Below are positions 1 to 7,343 of a stretch of DNA of 64,000 nt, in pieces (position 1 is the stretch's first letter; each line of letters begins with the position of its first letter). The DNA comes from Modestobacter marinus. Lineage in GTDB: Bacteria; Actinomycetota; Actinomycetes; Mycobacteriales; Geodermatophilaceae. The translations under genes were made by a program, and so were the position numbers. The notes under the pieces were generated by a model that was given only the letters and a program-made list of their open reading frames with translations, did not search any database and was not told the DNA's origin. The stretch lies in assembly GCF_019799945.1 (NCBI RefSeq), contig NZ_JABGCH010000001.1:62001-126000 (forward strand), written 5' to 3'.

Positions 1-202
1 ATGTCGACGCCATCCATCTGCTGCCCCCTGGTCCACGGTGATCGAGGGCCGACGGTAGGCGCGCCTAGGGGTCCGGCCCGGTCTTACCGGGGGGTGCCTC
101 ACCCGAACGAGCGGCGGTCCCGTCCCGCCGTCGCCGGTCCGGGGGACGCCGGCACACCCGGCCCCTCCCGGCGGCCACCGCCCGGGGAGGGACCGTGAGG
201 AT

Positions 203-230
203 GGGGGCTCCTCAGCTGACGGGAGCCCCC
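203..230 (+). promoter_or_regulatory. Hairpin abutting the cysQ start
   Basis: The arms GGGGGCTCC (203-211) and GGAGCCCCC (222-230) form a perfect 9-bp stem around a 10-nt loop. The right arm ends at the base before the ATG at 231 and contains the only plausible ribosome-binding sequence for it, GGGAG (221-225). Folding would therefore mask that site. Translation could instead begin at GTG 195, which has GGGGAGGG just upstream, and run through the hairpin. Translational control is an inference. Confidence 0.5.
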
Positions 231-974
231 ATGACCGCCGCCGACCACGCCCTCGCCGCCTCGCTCGCGAGCGAGGCCGGCAGGCTGCTGCTGCAGGTGC
301 GGCAGCGCGACCTGCCCGATGCCGCCGCCCGCAAGACCGCGGGTGACGCCGAGTCCCACCGCTTCCTGGTCGGCGAGCTCGCGCGGCGACGGCCGCACGA
401 CGCCGTCCTCTCCGAGGAAGGTGCCGACGACCCCGCCCGGCTGTCCGCGGACCGGGTCTGGATCGTCGACCCGCTCGACGGCACCCGGGAGTTCTCCGAG
501 CCCGGCCGCGCCGACTGGGCGGTGCACGTCGCGCTGTGGGAGCGCGGGGAGCTGGTCGCCGGCGCGGTGGCCCTCCCCGCGGAGTCGGTCACCCTCTCGA
601 CCCCCGAGCCGCCGTCCCCGGCGCCTCGAGCGGAGGGGCCGATCCGGCTGGTGGTGAGCCGGAGCCGGCCCCCGGTGCTGGTCGCCGAGCTCGCCGCCCG
701 GCTGCGCGGGGATCTCGTGCCGCTGGGCTCGGCGGGGGTCAAGGCGATGGCGGTGGTCCGCGGCCAGGCCGACGCCTACGTGCACGGCGGGGGCCAGTAC
801 GAGTGGGACTCGGCGGCGCCGGTGGCCGTGGCCCGGGCCGCGGGTCTGCACACGAGCCGGCTGGACGGCACGCCGCTGCGCTACAACCAGCCCAGCCCGT
901 GGTCACCGGACCTGCTGGTCTGCCGCCCCGAGCTCGCCGACGACCTGCTGGGAGCACTCGCGGAGACCCTCTGA
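231..974 (+). CDS. cysQ: 3'(2'),5'-bisphosphate nucleotidase (CysQ-type)
   Basis: This 247-aa protein belongs to the Mg-dependent, Li-sensitive inositol-monophosphatase superfamily. It carries the metal-site acidic pair SEEG at about 61-64, the signature DPLDGT at 80-85 followed by REF, and the late motif WDSAAP at 192-197. CysQ converts PAP, the by-product of PAPS-dependent sulfotransferases and PAPS reductase, to AMP. The APS kinase at 2463-3479 suggests a local link to sulfate activation. The start is uncertain: ATG 231 begins at the family-like MTAADHA segment but has its ribosome site inside a hairpin; GTG 195 would add 12 residues. An inositol monophosphatase is the main alternative; DPLDGTREF favours CysQ. 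Confidence 0.85.
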   Translation: MTAADHALAASLASEAGRLLLQVRQRDLPDAAARKTAGDAESHRFLVGELARRRPHDAVLSEEGADDPARLSADRVWIVDPLDGTREFSEPGRADWAVHVALWERGELVAGAVALPAESVTLSTPEPPSPAPRAEGPIRLVVSRSRPPVLVAELAARLRGDLVPLGSAGVKAMAVVRGQADAYVHGGGQYEWDSAAPVAVARAAGLHTSRLDGTPLRYNQPSPWSPDLLVCRPELADDLLGALAETL

Positions 975-1109
975 CGGGGCAGGTGGGATGGCTGGGACGA
1001 ACCGTCCCCGTTCGAGATCACCCTCCCCGGAGGGGTGGTCGGCGCGTGCCAGGGTCGAGGCGTTGCGGCCGGGCTCAAGTTCCCCCGCCGACGTACCGAT
1101 GGGATCGAC

Positions 1110-1976
1110 ATGCCGTGGTGGGGATGGACGCTGATCGGGTGGACGGGGCTGGCTGTCGTCCTCGCCCCGCTGGTCGGGCTCGGCCTGCGCACGGCCGAGC
1201 GCCTCGACCGTCCGCGGCGGGGCCTCGTCGTCCCCTCGCCGGAACCCGCACCCTCGCCGGCCGGGCGTAGGCGGCGCCGCCGCATCCCCGTCCCGCCGAT
1301 CGCCGTCGCGCTGCTGCTCACCGGCGTCACGCTGCAGGCCGTCGGCTTCGTGATCCGGGCGACCGGCAACGAGCGCGGCGCGGCCCGGCTGTGGTCCATG
1401 GACCTGCCGCTGTCCGTTCCGCGCATGTTCGTCGCCGCCGTCTTCGCCGTCGCCGCCGTGTCCGCCTTCCTGGGCGCCGCTCGCGCCACCGGCCGCCGGC
1501 CGTGGTGGATCGCGGTCGGCATCGTTGCGGCGGTCGTCTCCGAGGTGAAGGCGGGCGGGACCGTGCACGTCCGCGCCCTGGAGACGCTGGGCGTGGCCGA
1601 CGACCCGGTGATCGCGACCCTGGGCAGCGCCGTCGTCGTCGGCGCCGTCCTCTCCCTCCTGTGGTGGCTCAGCCGGACCGAGCGCCGCGACCGGCGCCGG
1701 GTGCTCATCGCCTTCGGCATCTACGCGGTGGCCGCGGTCGGGCTCTCCGGCGCCTCGTCACTGCTGGCGCGGGCGGGAGCCGACGTGTTCTGGCGGGCGG
1801 GTGCCACCTTCGTCGAGGAGAGCGTCGAGGCCGGGGGTGCGGTCGCCGTCCTCACGGCCGTGCTCGTGGGCGTCGCGCCGCGACTGGTGCTGCCAGCCGA
1901 CTGGGCGCTGCGCCGCCGGGCGGATGCCGAGACGGTCGACGCGCCCGCCGCGCTGCCCAGCCGTCACCGCCCCTGA
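1110..1976 (+). CDS. Polytopic membrane protein of unknown function
   Basis: This 288-aa protein is not recognised. It opens with a membrane segment (about 6-27), then a basic Arg/Pro-rich cytoplasmic loop with a run of arginines near residue 55. Five or so further hydrophobic segments follow, separated by short Arg-rich loops, and the C-terminal tail is polar. No catalytic or transport motif was seen. ATG 1110 was chosen because upstream in-frame residues look like untranslated sequence and MPWWGW begins a clean membrane segment. It ends 4 nt from the convergent gene at 1981, with no terminator hairpin visible between them. Confidence 0.6.
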   Translation: MPWWGWTLIGWTGLAVVLAPLVGLGLRTAERLDRPRRGLVVPSPEPAPSPAGRRRRRRIPVPPIAVALLLTGVTLQAVGFVIRATGNERGAARLWSMDLPLSVPRMFVAAVFAVAAVSAFLGAARATGRRPWWIAVGIVAAVVSEVKAGGTVHVRALETLGVADDPVIATLGSAVVVGAVLSLLWWLSRTERRDRRRVLIAFGIYAVAAVGLSGASSLLARAGADVFWRAGATFVEESVEAGGAVAVLTAVLVGVAPRLVLPADWALRRRADAETVDAPAALPSRHRP

Positions 1977-1980
1977 CCGG

Positions 1981-2208
1981 TCACCGGCCCCCGTCGTCGG
2001 GACGGCGGTGGGACAGGGTGAGGCCCAGGCCGATCATCCCCAACGCCCAGACGGAGACGATCCCGATGTCGCCGCGGTGGATGCCGTGGTTCTCGGTCAC
2101 CTTCGCGACCACCGGGCCGTCCCGGAAGTACTGACCGGACAGCAGCAGCAGAGCGAAGCCCGTCAGCACCAGCGCCACGAGCAGCGCACCCAGCCAGCGG
2201 ACCACCAC
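1981..2208 (-). CDS. Small two-helix membrane protein
   Basis: This unrecognised protein of about 75 aa has two hydrophobic helices: residues about 4-23 after the first Arg-Trp pair, and about 50-67. A hydrophilic loop with DGPVVAKVTENHG lies between them. The frame stays open upstream to 2295, but the added residues are Pro/Arg-rich and overlap the small ORF at 2235-2384. GTG 2208 (or 2205) at the edge of the first helix is therefore preferred. No good Shine-Dalgarno sequence is visible, so it may be co-translated after the small ORF upstream. Confidence 0.45.
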   Translation of the reverse strand: MVVRWLGALLVALVLTGFALLLLSGQYFRDGPVVAKVTENHGIHRGDIGIVSVWALGMIGLGLTLSHRRPDDGGR

Positions 2209-2234
2209 GGCCGCACCGTACCCGGCGGGGCGGA

Positions 2235-2384
2235 TCAGACCGGAGTCGGCTCCGGACCCGGGGTGGGCAGCGCGCGGCGCTGGTGGCCGGCGCACTGGGC
2301 GGCGAACGTCGACTGCAGCGCGTCGGCGAGGACGTCGGCGCGCGACTGCGCGGGCAGGACCGTGCTGTTCCCAGGAGCGGACAT
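2235..2384 (-). CDS. Small 49-aa ORF with leaderless promoter signature
   Basis: An ATG at 2384 opens a 49-codon frame starting MSAPGNSTVLPAQ and ending PEPTPV. It has one cysteine and a short amphipathic stretch DVLADALQSTFAAQCAGH. TAGCGT lies on the same strand at 2397-2392, exactly 7 nt before the ATG, the arrangement of actinobacterial leaderless transcripts. The membrane protein at 2208 follows after 26 nt. It is too short for coding statistics by eye; the support is promoter geometry plus synteny. Confidence 0.35.
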   Translation of the reverse strand: MSAPGNSTVLPAQSRADVLADALQSTFAAQCAGHQRRALPTPGPEPTPV

Positions 2385-2391
2385 GCCGGTC

Positions 2392-2397
2392 ACGCTA
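2392..2397 (-). promoter_or_regulatory. Leaderless -10 hexamer
   Basis: TAGCGT reads on the minus strand 7 nt upstream of ATG 2384. It matches the TANNNT pattern of sigma-A-type -10 elements, with spacing expected when transcription begins at the start codon. No convincing -35 was found. Confidence 0.35.
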
Positions 2398-2462
2398 GGG
2401 GGTGCAGCCCGGCCGGCCGGCGCGACGGGCGGAGCACGAGGTTGCGGTCCGGTGACCGTTCG

Positions 2463-3479
2463 TCACATCCCGCGCAGCTCCGCCAGCACCAGGTGGGCGC
2501 TCTCGTCGATCCCGGAGGAGCGGGTGTCGATCACGATCTCGGCGTCGGTCGGCTCCTCGTACGGGTCGCTGATCCCGGTGAACTCGGCGATCTCCCCGCG
2601 CCGGGCCTTCGCGTAGAGGCCCTTCCGGTCGCGGGCCTCGCACTCGTCCAGCGGCGTGGCCACGTGCACGAGCACGAACGAGCCCGGTCCGGCGGCCTCC
2701 TCGACCAGCCGGCGGGCCTCCGCGCGGGTCGCCGCGTACGGCGCGATCGGCGCGCACACCGCCACGCCGCCGTGCTTGGCGATCTGCGCCGCCACCCAGC
2801 CGATCCGCCGCACGTTGGTGTCCCGGTCGGCCCGGGAGAACCCGAGGCCGGCCGACAGGTGCGTGCGCACCACGTCGCCGTCCAGCAGGGTCACCGTGCG
2901 GCCGGTCTCCAGCAGCAGCTCCACCAGCCGGCCGGCGATCGTCGACTTCCCCGCGCCGGACAGCCCGGTGAACATCACCGCGAGGCCGCCCGTGCGCGGC
3001 ACGGCGGGCAGCACGCGGGCGCCGAGCAGCTCCGCGCCGTAGGCGGCGGCGAGCTCCGGCCAGCCGACCTCCGGCGCCGTCGCGGTCACCGGCACGGGGA
3101 CGACGACCACCTCCCGGCCCTGCTCCCGCACCGACCCCCACGCCGCCGCCGCCGCGGAGACCGCCGCCGAGTCCGGGGACGTGCCGGCCACGGGGAGCAG
3201 CGCGAGCACCCGGTCCGGGAGCGGGGCCGGGTCCTCCGGTGGCACCCCGACCCAGACCCCCCAGCCGGGGGTCTCCGCGCGCACGGCGGCCGGTGGACGC
3301 CAGCGGGGGATCTCGCGGACGACCGGCCCGCCCTCGCCCCGGGTCGCCACCAGCACCCCCTCGGCGTCCTCCAGCTCGTCCGCGGCCGGCAGGTCCGAGG
3401 GAGCGGCGGTCAGCCCGAAGGCGTACCGGGCGAGAGCCGCGAGATCGGTGTCGGTCAGCCGGGCCCGGGAGTGCACCAT
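2463..3479 (-). CDS. cysC: Adenylylsulfate (APS) kinase with N-terminal extension
   Basis: This 338-aa protein phosphorylates APS to PAPS. The C-terminal half is a canonical APS kinase: P-loop GLSGAGKST at 172-180, DGDVVRTHL near 200-208, then GLGFSRADRDTN and the lid-side APIAPY at 243-248. The first ~165 residues (with WGVWVGVPPEDP near 73-83) are not kinase; they resemble the PUA-like N-terminal domain of ATP sulfurylases, though no sulfurylase catalytic motif is seen. The family is usually about 200 aa, so this is a two-domain form. The start is ATG 3479, with GTG 3476 as an alternative. It is divergent from the GH26 lipoprotein at 3643. Confidence 0.88.
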   Translation of the reverse strand: MVHSRARLTDTDLAALARYAFGLTAAPSDLPAADELEDAEGVLVATRGEGGPVVREIPRWRPPAAVRAETPGWGVWVGVPPEDPAPLPDRVLALLPVAGTSPDSAAVSAAAAAWGSVREQGREVVVVPVPVTATAPEVGWPELAAAYGAELLGARVLPAVPRTGGLAVMFTGLSGAGKSTIAGRLVELLLETGRTVTLLDGDVVRTHLSAGLGFSRADRDTNVRRIGWVAAQIAKHGGVAVCAPIAPYAATRAEARRLVEEAAGPGSFVLVHVATPLDECEARDRKGLYAKARRGEIAEFTGISDPYEEPTDAEIVIDTRSSGIDESAHLVLAELRGM

Positions 3480-3642
3480 GGTGCGGAGTTTCGCACCCGG
3501 GGGGTGCGGCGCCGGAGCGGACCGGCCATGATCGGGCCCGTGCTCGGCGTCCCGCCGGTGCGGCGGCGCCCGGACGAGAGCTCCCGTGGCCATCATCCGG
3601 TGGCTCCGGCGGACCGTGCACGGGAGAATGGGGGAGCGTGGG

Positions 3643-4965
3643 ATGACCTTCGGCGACCGGCCTGCTCGACACCGCCAGAGGCGGCTGCGCGACCGTCCGG
3701 CCGTCCGGGGCGTGGTCGCCGCGACGGTCGGCACCCTGCTCGCCGTGACCGGGTGCGGGGCGGGGAACGGCGACACCGTCGCCGCCGCCTGCCTCCCGGC
3801 CGTCACCGTGACCGCCCCCGCAGCGGACGCGGTGCTCGGGGCGGGGCCCGTCACGCTGGCCGGCACGACCACCACCGGCGACAGCACCGTCCTGTGGAGC
3901 GTCCGGGACGGGGGCGGCACCGAGATCTCCACGGGCTCCACGGCGGAGGTCGCCGGCGACGGCACGTTCACCGTTCCGCTCGCCCTGGCCGAGGGCTCCT
4001 ACTCGGCGGCGCTCTGGGCGGTCACCGGCTCGGACACGGCAGCCGGCGGCTGCCCGGTCACCACGCAGGCACTGCAGGTGGCGGCGGGTGGCGCGCCCCG
4101 CTGGGGAGCCGGCGCGTCCGGGGCGGGCGTCCCCGACGGCTCGTTCGCCGCCTGGCGCGGATCCCCGGTGACCATCGCCGGCACCTGGGCCAACACCGCC
4201 GCCGGGCAGCTGAAGCTGTGGCCGCTGCACGGTGAGTACGCGGGCTGGACCGGCGACCTCGAGATCGCCATCGGCGCGATCGAAAAGGAGGAGACCTGGG
4301 CCCAGGCGGCGCAGGGGGCCTACGACCAGCGGTGGACCCAGTCGCTGCAGGAGGCGGCCCGGCTGTGGGCCGGCCGCCCCGGCACGCTGTACCTGCGCTT
4401 CGCGCACGAGTTCAACGGCGACTGGTACCCCTGGTCGGTCACCCCCGCCTCGCTCGCTGACTTCAAGACCGGCTGGCAGCGCTTCCGCGCGCTGCAGCAG
4501 CAGCACTTCCCGGCCGCGAAGCTGGTGTTCTCCCCGAACTCCGAGACCATGGACGAGTTCGGGATGGACTGGCGTCAGGCGTTCCCGGGCCCCGGTCAGG
4601 TCGACGTGATCTCGACGACCTACTACAACAGCTGGTTCTTCACCGACACCGTCGACGGGTTCCGGCACCGCGCGCTGGACTACAACGCGTGGGGTGGCCC
4701 GCGCGGCCCGCAGCGCTTCCTGGAGTTCGCCCGCAGCGTCGGGCTGCCCCTCGCGCTCAGCGAGTGGGGGGTCTACGCGCCGCACGGCGACTCGACCACC
4801 TGGATGGAGCAGATGTACGGGTTCCTCAACGCGAACGCCGGCAGCGGGCCCGGCCAGGTGCTCTACGAGATCTTCTTCAACGAGGTCCAGGACAACAACG
4901 GCTTCGCGGTGTTCCCCGACACGAAGGTCCCGAACTCCGCCGCCACCTACTGCCGCCTCTGGTGA
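3643..4965 (+). CDS. GH26-like glycoside hydrolase lipoprotein (paralog 1)
   Basis: This 440-aa exported protein has an Arg-rich N-region, a hydrophobic core and a lipobox VTGC with Cys38, so it is probably membrane-anchored on the outside. Residues about 48-150 look like a beta-sandwich (Ig-like) module, and 155-440 are a GH26 (beta-mannanase clan A) barrel. The predicted acid/base is Glu256 in RFAHEFNGDW and the nucleophile Glu374 in LALSEWG, both retained. ATG 3643 was chosen for the GGGGAG ribosome site 7 nt upstream and the proper signal sequence. It sits at the edge of the polysaccharide locus and has paralogs at 22442 and 24916. Its substrate is unknown; polymer trimming is an inference. 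Confidence 0.8.
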   Translation: MTFGDRPARHRQRRLRDRPAVRGVVAATVGTLLAVTGCGAGNGDTVAAACLPAVTVTAPAADAVLGAGPVTLAGTTTTGDSTVLWSVRDGGGTEISTGSTAEVAGDGTFTVPLALAEGSYSAALWAVTGSDTAAGGCPVTTQALQVAAGGAPRWGAGASGAGVPDGSFAAWRGSPVTIAGTWANTAAGQLKLWPLHGEYAGWTGDLEIAIGAIEKEETWAQAAQGAYDQRWTQSLQEAARLWAGRPGTLYLRFAHEFNGDWYPWSVTPASLADFKTGWQRFRALQQQHFPAAKLVFSPNSETMDEFGMDWRQAFPGPGQVDVISTTYYNSWFFTDTVDGFRHRALDYNAWGGPRGPQRFLEFARSVGLPLALSEWGVYAPHGDSTTWMEQMYGFLNANAGSGPGQVLYEIFFNEVQDNNGFAVFPDTKVPNSAATYCRLW

Positions 4966-5041
4966 GCTGCCGCCGCGGCTCACCGCGCCGCGGCGCCATG
5001 CGTCTGGTTGCTCGACACGGAGCCGCCTGCTGACGCTCCGC

Positions 5042-5047
5042 TACGGT
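5042..5047 (+). promoter_or_regulatory. Leaderless -10 hexamer
   Basis: TACGGT ends 6 nt before the GTG at 5054, giving the geometry of a leaderless transcript for the following glycosyltransferase. No clear -35 is visible. Confidence 0.35.
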
Positions 5048-5053
5048 GCGATC

Positions 5054-6250
5054 GTGCGAGTCCTGTTCGTGCTCTCCCGCGTGCCGATGCCGGCCACCAG
5101 CGGGGACACCCTCCGCAACCTCGCTCTCCTCCGTGCCGCGCGCAGCGTGGCCAGCCGGCTGGACGTGGTCGCCCTCCCGCAGACGTCGGACCCCGGCGCC
5201 GCGCAGGGGAGGGGTGCCCTCGCGGGCCTGGTAGACGAGCTGGTCGTGACGGGGGAGCCGATGGAGCGCTATCTGCGCTCCCCCGTCCAGCGGGCGCGCA
5301 GCGTGCTGGGCCGGCCGTACCACCAGGCCGTCGGCCGGAGCAGGCCGTTGCGGCGCGCCGTGGCCGGGCAGCTGGCCGCTGGCGGCTACGACGTCGTGGT
5401 CGCCGCCCAGCTGCACGTCATCGGGGCCGTACCGGCCGCGTGGCGGGCCCGCACGGTCTTCGACACCCACAACGTCGAGACCGCCCGGACGGCGGCCTTC
5501 CTCGCCCACCGGCGGGGGGTGTACCGCGTCGCCGCCGCCCCGGTCGTGGCCGGGGTGCGGCGGCTCGAGCGCGCGATGGTCCGCGACTGCGCGGTCACCC
5601 TCGCCTGCTCCGACCACGACGCCGACCAGCTGAGGGCCCTGGCCCCGGGCGCGGAGGTGCGCGTGCTGCCCAACGGTGCCGACGTCCCACCGCGGCTCAA
5701 GGAGCAGCGCCCGGCCGGACGCACGGTCCTGTGGCTGGCGAGCCTGTCCTCCAGCGCAAACGTGGACAGCCTGGCCCACCTGGTGGACGACGTGCTGCCG
5801 CATCTGCCGGACGACGTCGTCGTGCAGGTGGCCGGCAGCGGTGCGGGTCCGGACGCGGCCGCCGTGCTCGCGCGGGCCGGCGACCGGGTGTCCTTCCTCG
5901 GCGAGGTGCCCGACGCGCGGACCGCCATGCTCGGGGCCGACCTGCTGCTCGTGCCGTTGCGCGTGGGCAGCGGCACCCGGCTGAAGGTGCTCGAGGCGTT
6001 CGCCGTCGGGCTGCCCGTGGTCGCCACCCCGAAGGCGGTCGAAGGTCTCCTCGTGGAGCCGGGCACGCACGCGGCGCTCGCGCAGGATCCCCGGGCCTTC
6101 GCTGCCGAGGTCGACCGGCTGCTCGCCTCCGTGGAACTGCGGCGGCAGCTCGCCGGGGCCGCACGGGACCTGGTCGAGCGGACCGCGAGCTGGGACGCCA
6201 TCGCGCCGTCCTTCCGCGCCGCCCTGGCCGACGTTACCTCGGACGGGTGA
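5054..6250 (+). CDS. Glycosyltransferase family 4
   Basis: This 398-aa GT-B enzyme starts with VRVLFVLSRVPMPATSGD, the nucleotide-sugar glycosyltransferase N-terminus in which the chain begins directly at strand 1. It continues with FDTHNVE (about 137-143), VLPNGADVP, a stretch around GRTVLWLASLSSSANVDSL, and the donor-site segment RVGSGTRLKVLEAF near 313-326. It should add one sugar to the growing lipid-linked repeat in the cytoplasm. The sugar cannot be read from sequence. GTG 5054 is preferred over earlier in-frame codons, which run inside the GH26 gene, and has a leaderless -10 upstream. A methyltransferase follows after about 90 nt. Confidence 0.82.
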   Translation: MRVLFVLSRVPMPATSGDTLRNLALLRAARSVASRLDVVALPQTSDPGAAQGRGALAGLVDELVVTGEPMERYLRSPVQRARSVLGRPYHQAVGRSRPLRRAVAGQLAAGGYDVVVAAQLHVIGAVPAAWRARTVFDTHNVETARTAAFLAHRRGVYRVAAAPVVAGVRRLERAMVRDCAVTLACSDHDADQLRALAPGAEVRVLPNGADVPPRLKEQRPAGRTVLWLASLSSSANVDSLAHLVDDVLPHLPDDVVVQVAGSGAGPDAAAVLARAGDRVSFLGEVPDARTAMLGADLLLVPLRVGSGTRLKVLEAFAVGLPVVATPKAVEGLLVEPGTHAALAQDPRAFAAEVDRLLASVELRRQLAGAARDLVERTASWDAIAPSFRAALADVTSDG

Positions 6251-6279
6251 CTCCTCCTGGGCGCTGAGCGCCCGACCTG

Positions 6280-6285
6280 TAGCGT
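6280..6285 (+). promoter_or_regulatory. Candidate -10 hexamer
   Basis: TAGCGT follows a small GGGCGC/GCGCCC hairpin (6259-6273) that may end the upstream glycosyltransferase transcript. Initiation near 6292 would give a 30-45 nt leader for the methyltransferase. Confidence 0.3.
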
Positions 6286-6337
6286 TCGCTGCTCCCGCGT
6301 GCCTGCGGGCCACGGCCCCGACATGAGCGAGGAGCAC

Positions 6338-7333
6338 ATGCCCGACGACCTCAAGGCGCGGCTCAAGCGTCGGGTACCGCAGGGCGCACTGATGGCCTTC
6401 CGCGAGGCGGCGTCGTGGCCGGCTGTGCTCAGGGTGCTGGGGTCGCGCAACAAGCTCTTCCTGCGCTTCGCGCCTCCCGGGCACTACTACTCGCCCATCC
6501 CCGACCTCGCCGCCGTCCGGCGGAACGCCGCCCGCATCTTCGACGCGCCGGACGACCCGGGGCCGCCGTCCCTGCCCGGGATCGACCTCCACGAGGCGGC
6601 TCAGCTCGAGCGCCTGCAGCTGTTCGGCCGGGTGCACGAGGAGCTGCCCTTCCCCGACCGGCCGACGCCCGGGTTCCGCTACCACCTGGACAACGAGTGG
6701 TTCACCTACGGCGACTGCGTCGCGCTCTACTCGATCCTGCGCACACACCGCCCCCGGAGGATCGTCGAGGTGGGCTCGGGGTTCTCCTCGGCGGCCATGC
6801 TGGACCTCAACGACCGCTTCTTCGACGGGAGCCTGCAGCTCACCTTCATCGAGCCGTACCCGGAGCGCCTGGAGAGCCTGCTGAGGGACTCCGACGCCGA
6901 GCGGTGCACCGTCCTCCGGGCGTCGGTGCAGGACGTCGACCTGGACGTGTTCGCCCAGCTCGAGGACGGCGACGTCCTGTTCGTCGACTCCAGCCACGTG
7001 GCGAAGATGGACAGCGACGTCCTGCACCTGCTCTTCGAGGTGCTGCCCGTGCTCGCGCCGGGTGTCCTCGTCCACTTCCACGACATCCCGTGGCCGTTCG
7101 AGTACCCACGGGCCTGGCTGGAACAGGGGAAGGCATGGAACGAGGCCTATCTCCTGCGGGCCTTCCTGATGTACAACCCGGCCTTCGAGGTCCACTGGTA
7201 CGGAGCCTTCCTCGCCGCCCGGCACCTCGCCGCGCTCAGCCGGGTGCTGCCGACGGCGGTGCGGCCGCCGTCCTCGCCGACCACGCTCTCCCACTCCAGC
7301 CTCTGGCTGCGCAAGGTCGCCGATCGGGCCTGA
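6338..7333 (+). CDS. Class I SAM-dependent methyltransferase
   Basis: This 331-aa protein has a Rossmann SAM fold. RIVEVGSGFSSAAML (motif I, VEVGSGxS) sits in the middle of the chain, then a FIEPYPERL acidic-loop motif, then a catalytic-like aspartate block DVLFVDSSHVAK and VHFHDIPWPF. It resembles macrocin-O-methyltransferase-like (Methyltransf_24) proteins, some of which are found in polysaccharide clusters as sugar O-methylases. The start is ambiguous: GTG 6299, ATG 6323 or ATG 6338; the last follows GAGGAG closely and was chosen. It converges with the polymerase at 7344 across only 10 nt. O-methylation of the exopolysaccharide is an inference. Confidence 0.75.
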   Translation: MPDDLKARLKRRVPQGALMAFREAASWPAVLRVLGSRNKLFLRFAPPGHYYSPIPDLAAVRRNAARIFDAPDDPGPPSLPGIDLHEAAQLERLQLFGRVHEELPFPDRPTPGFRYHLDNEWFTYGDCVALYSILRTHRPRRIVEVGSGFSSAAMLDLNDRFFDGSLQLTFIEPYPERLESLLRDSDAERCTVLRASVQDVDLDVFAQLEDGDVLFVDSSHVAKMDSDVLHLLFEVLPVLAPGVLVHFHDIPWPFEYPRAWLEQGKAWNEAYLLRAFLMYNPAFEVHWYGAFLAARHLAALSRVLPTAVRPPSSPTTLSHSSLWLRKVADRA

Positions 7334-7343
7334 CCTGCCGGCG

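Noticed and set aside
1-198. An open frame at the left edge starting ATG 1
   Set aside because: The translation is Pro/Arg-rich with no motif and runs into the cysQ upstream region; it looks like chance.
2395-7294. Very long open frames opposite the GH26 and glycosyltransferase genes
   Set aside because: They are low-complexity Arg/Gly/Pro/Ala translations with no domain motif, as expected from GC-rich antisense frames.
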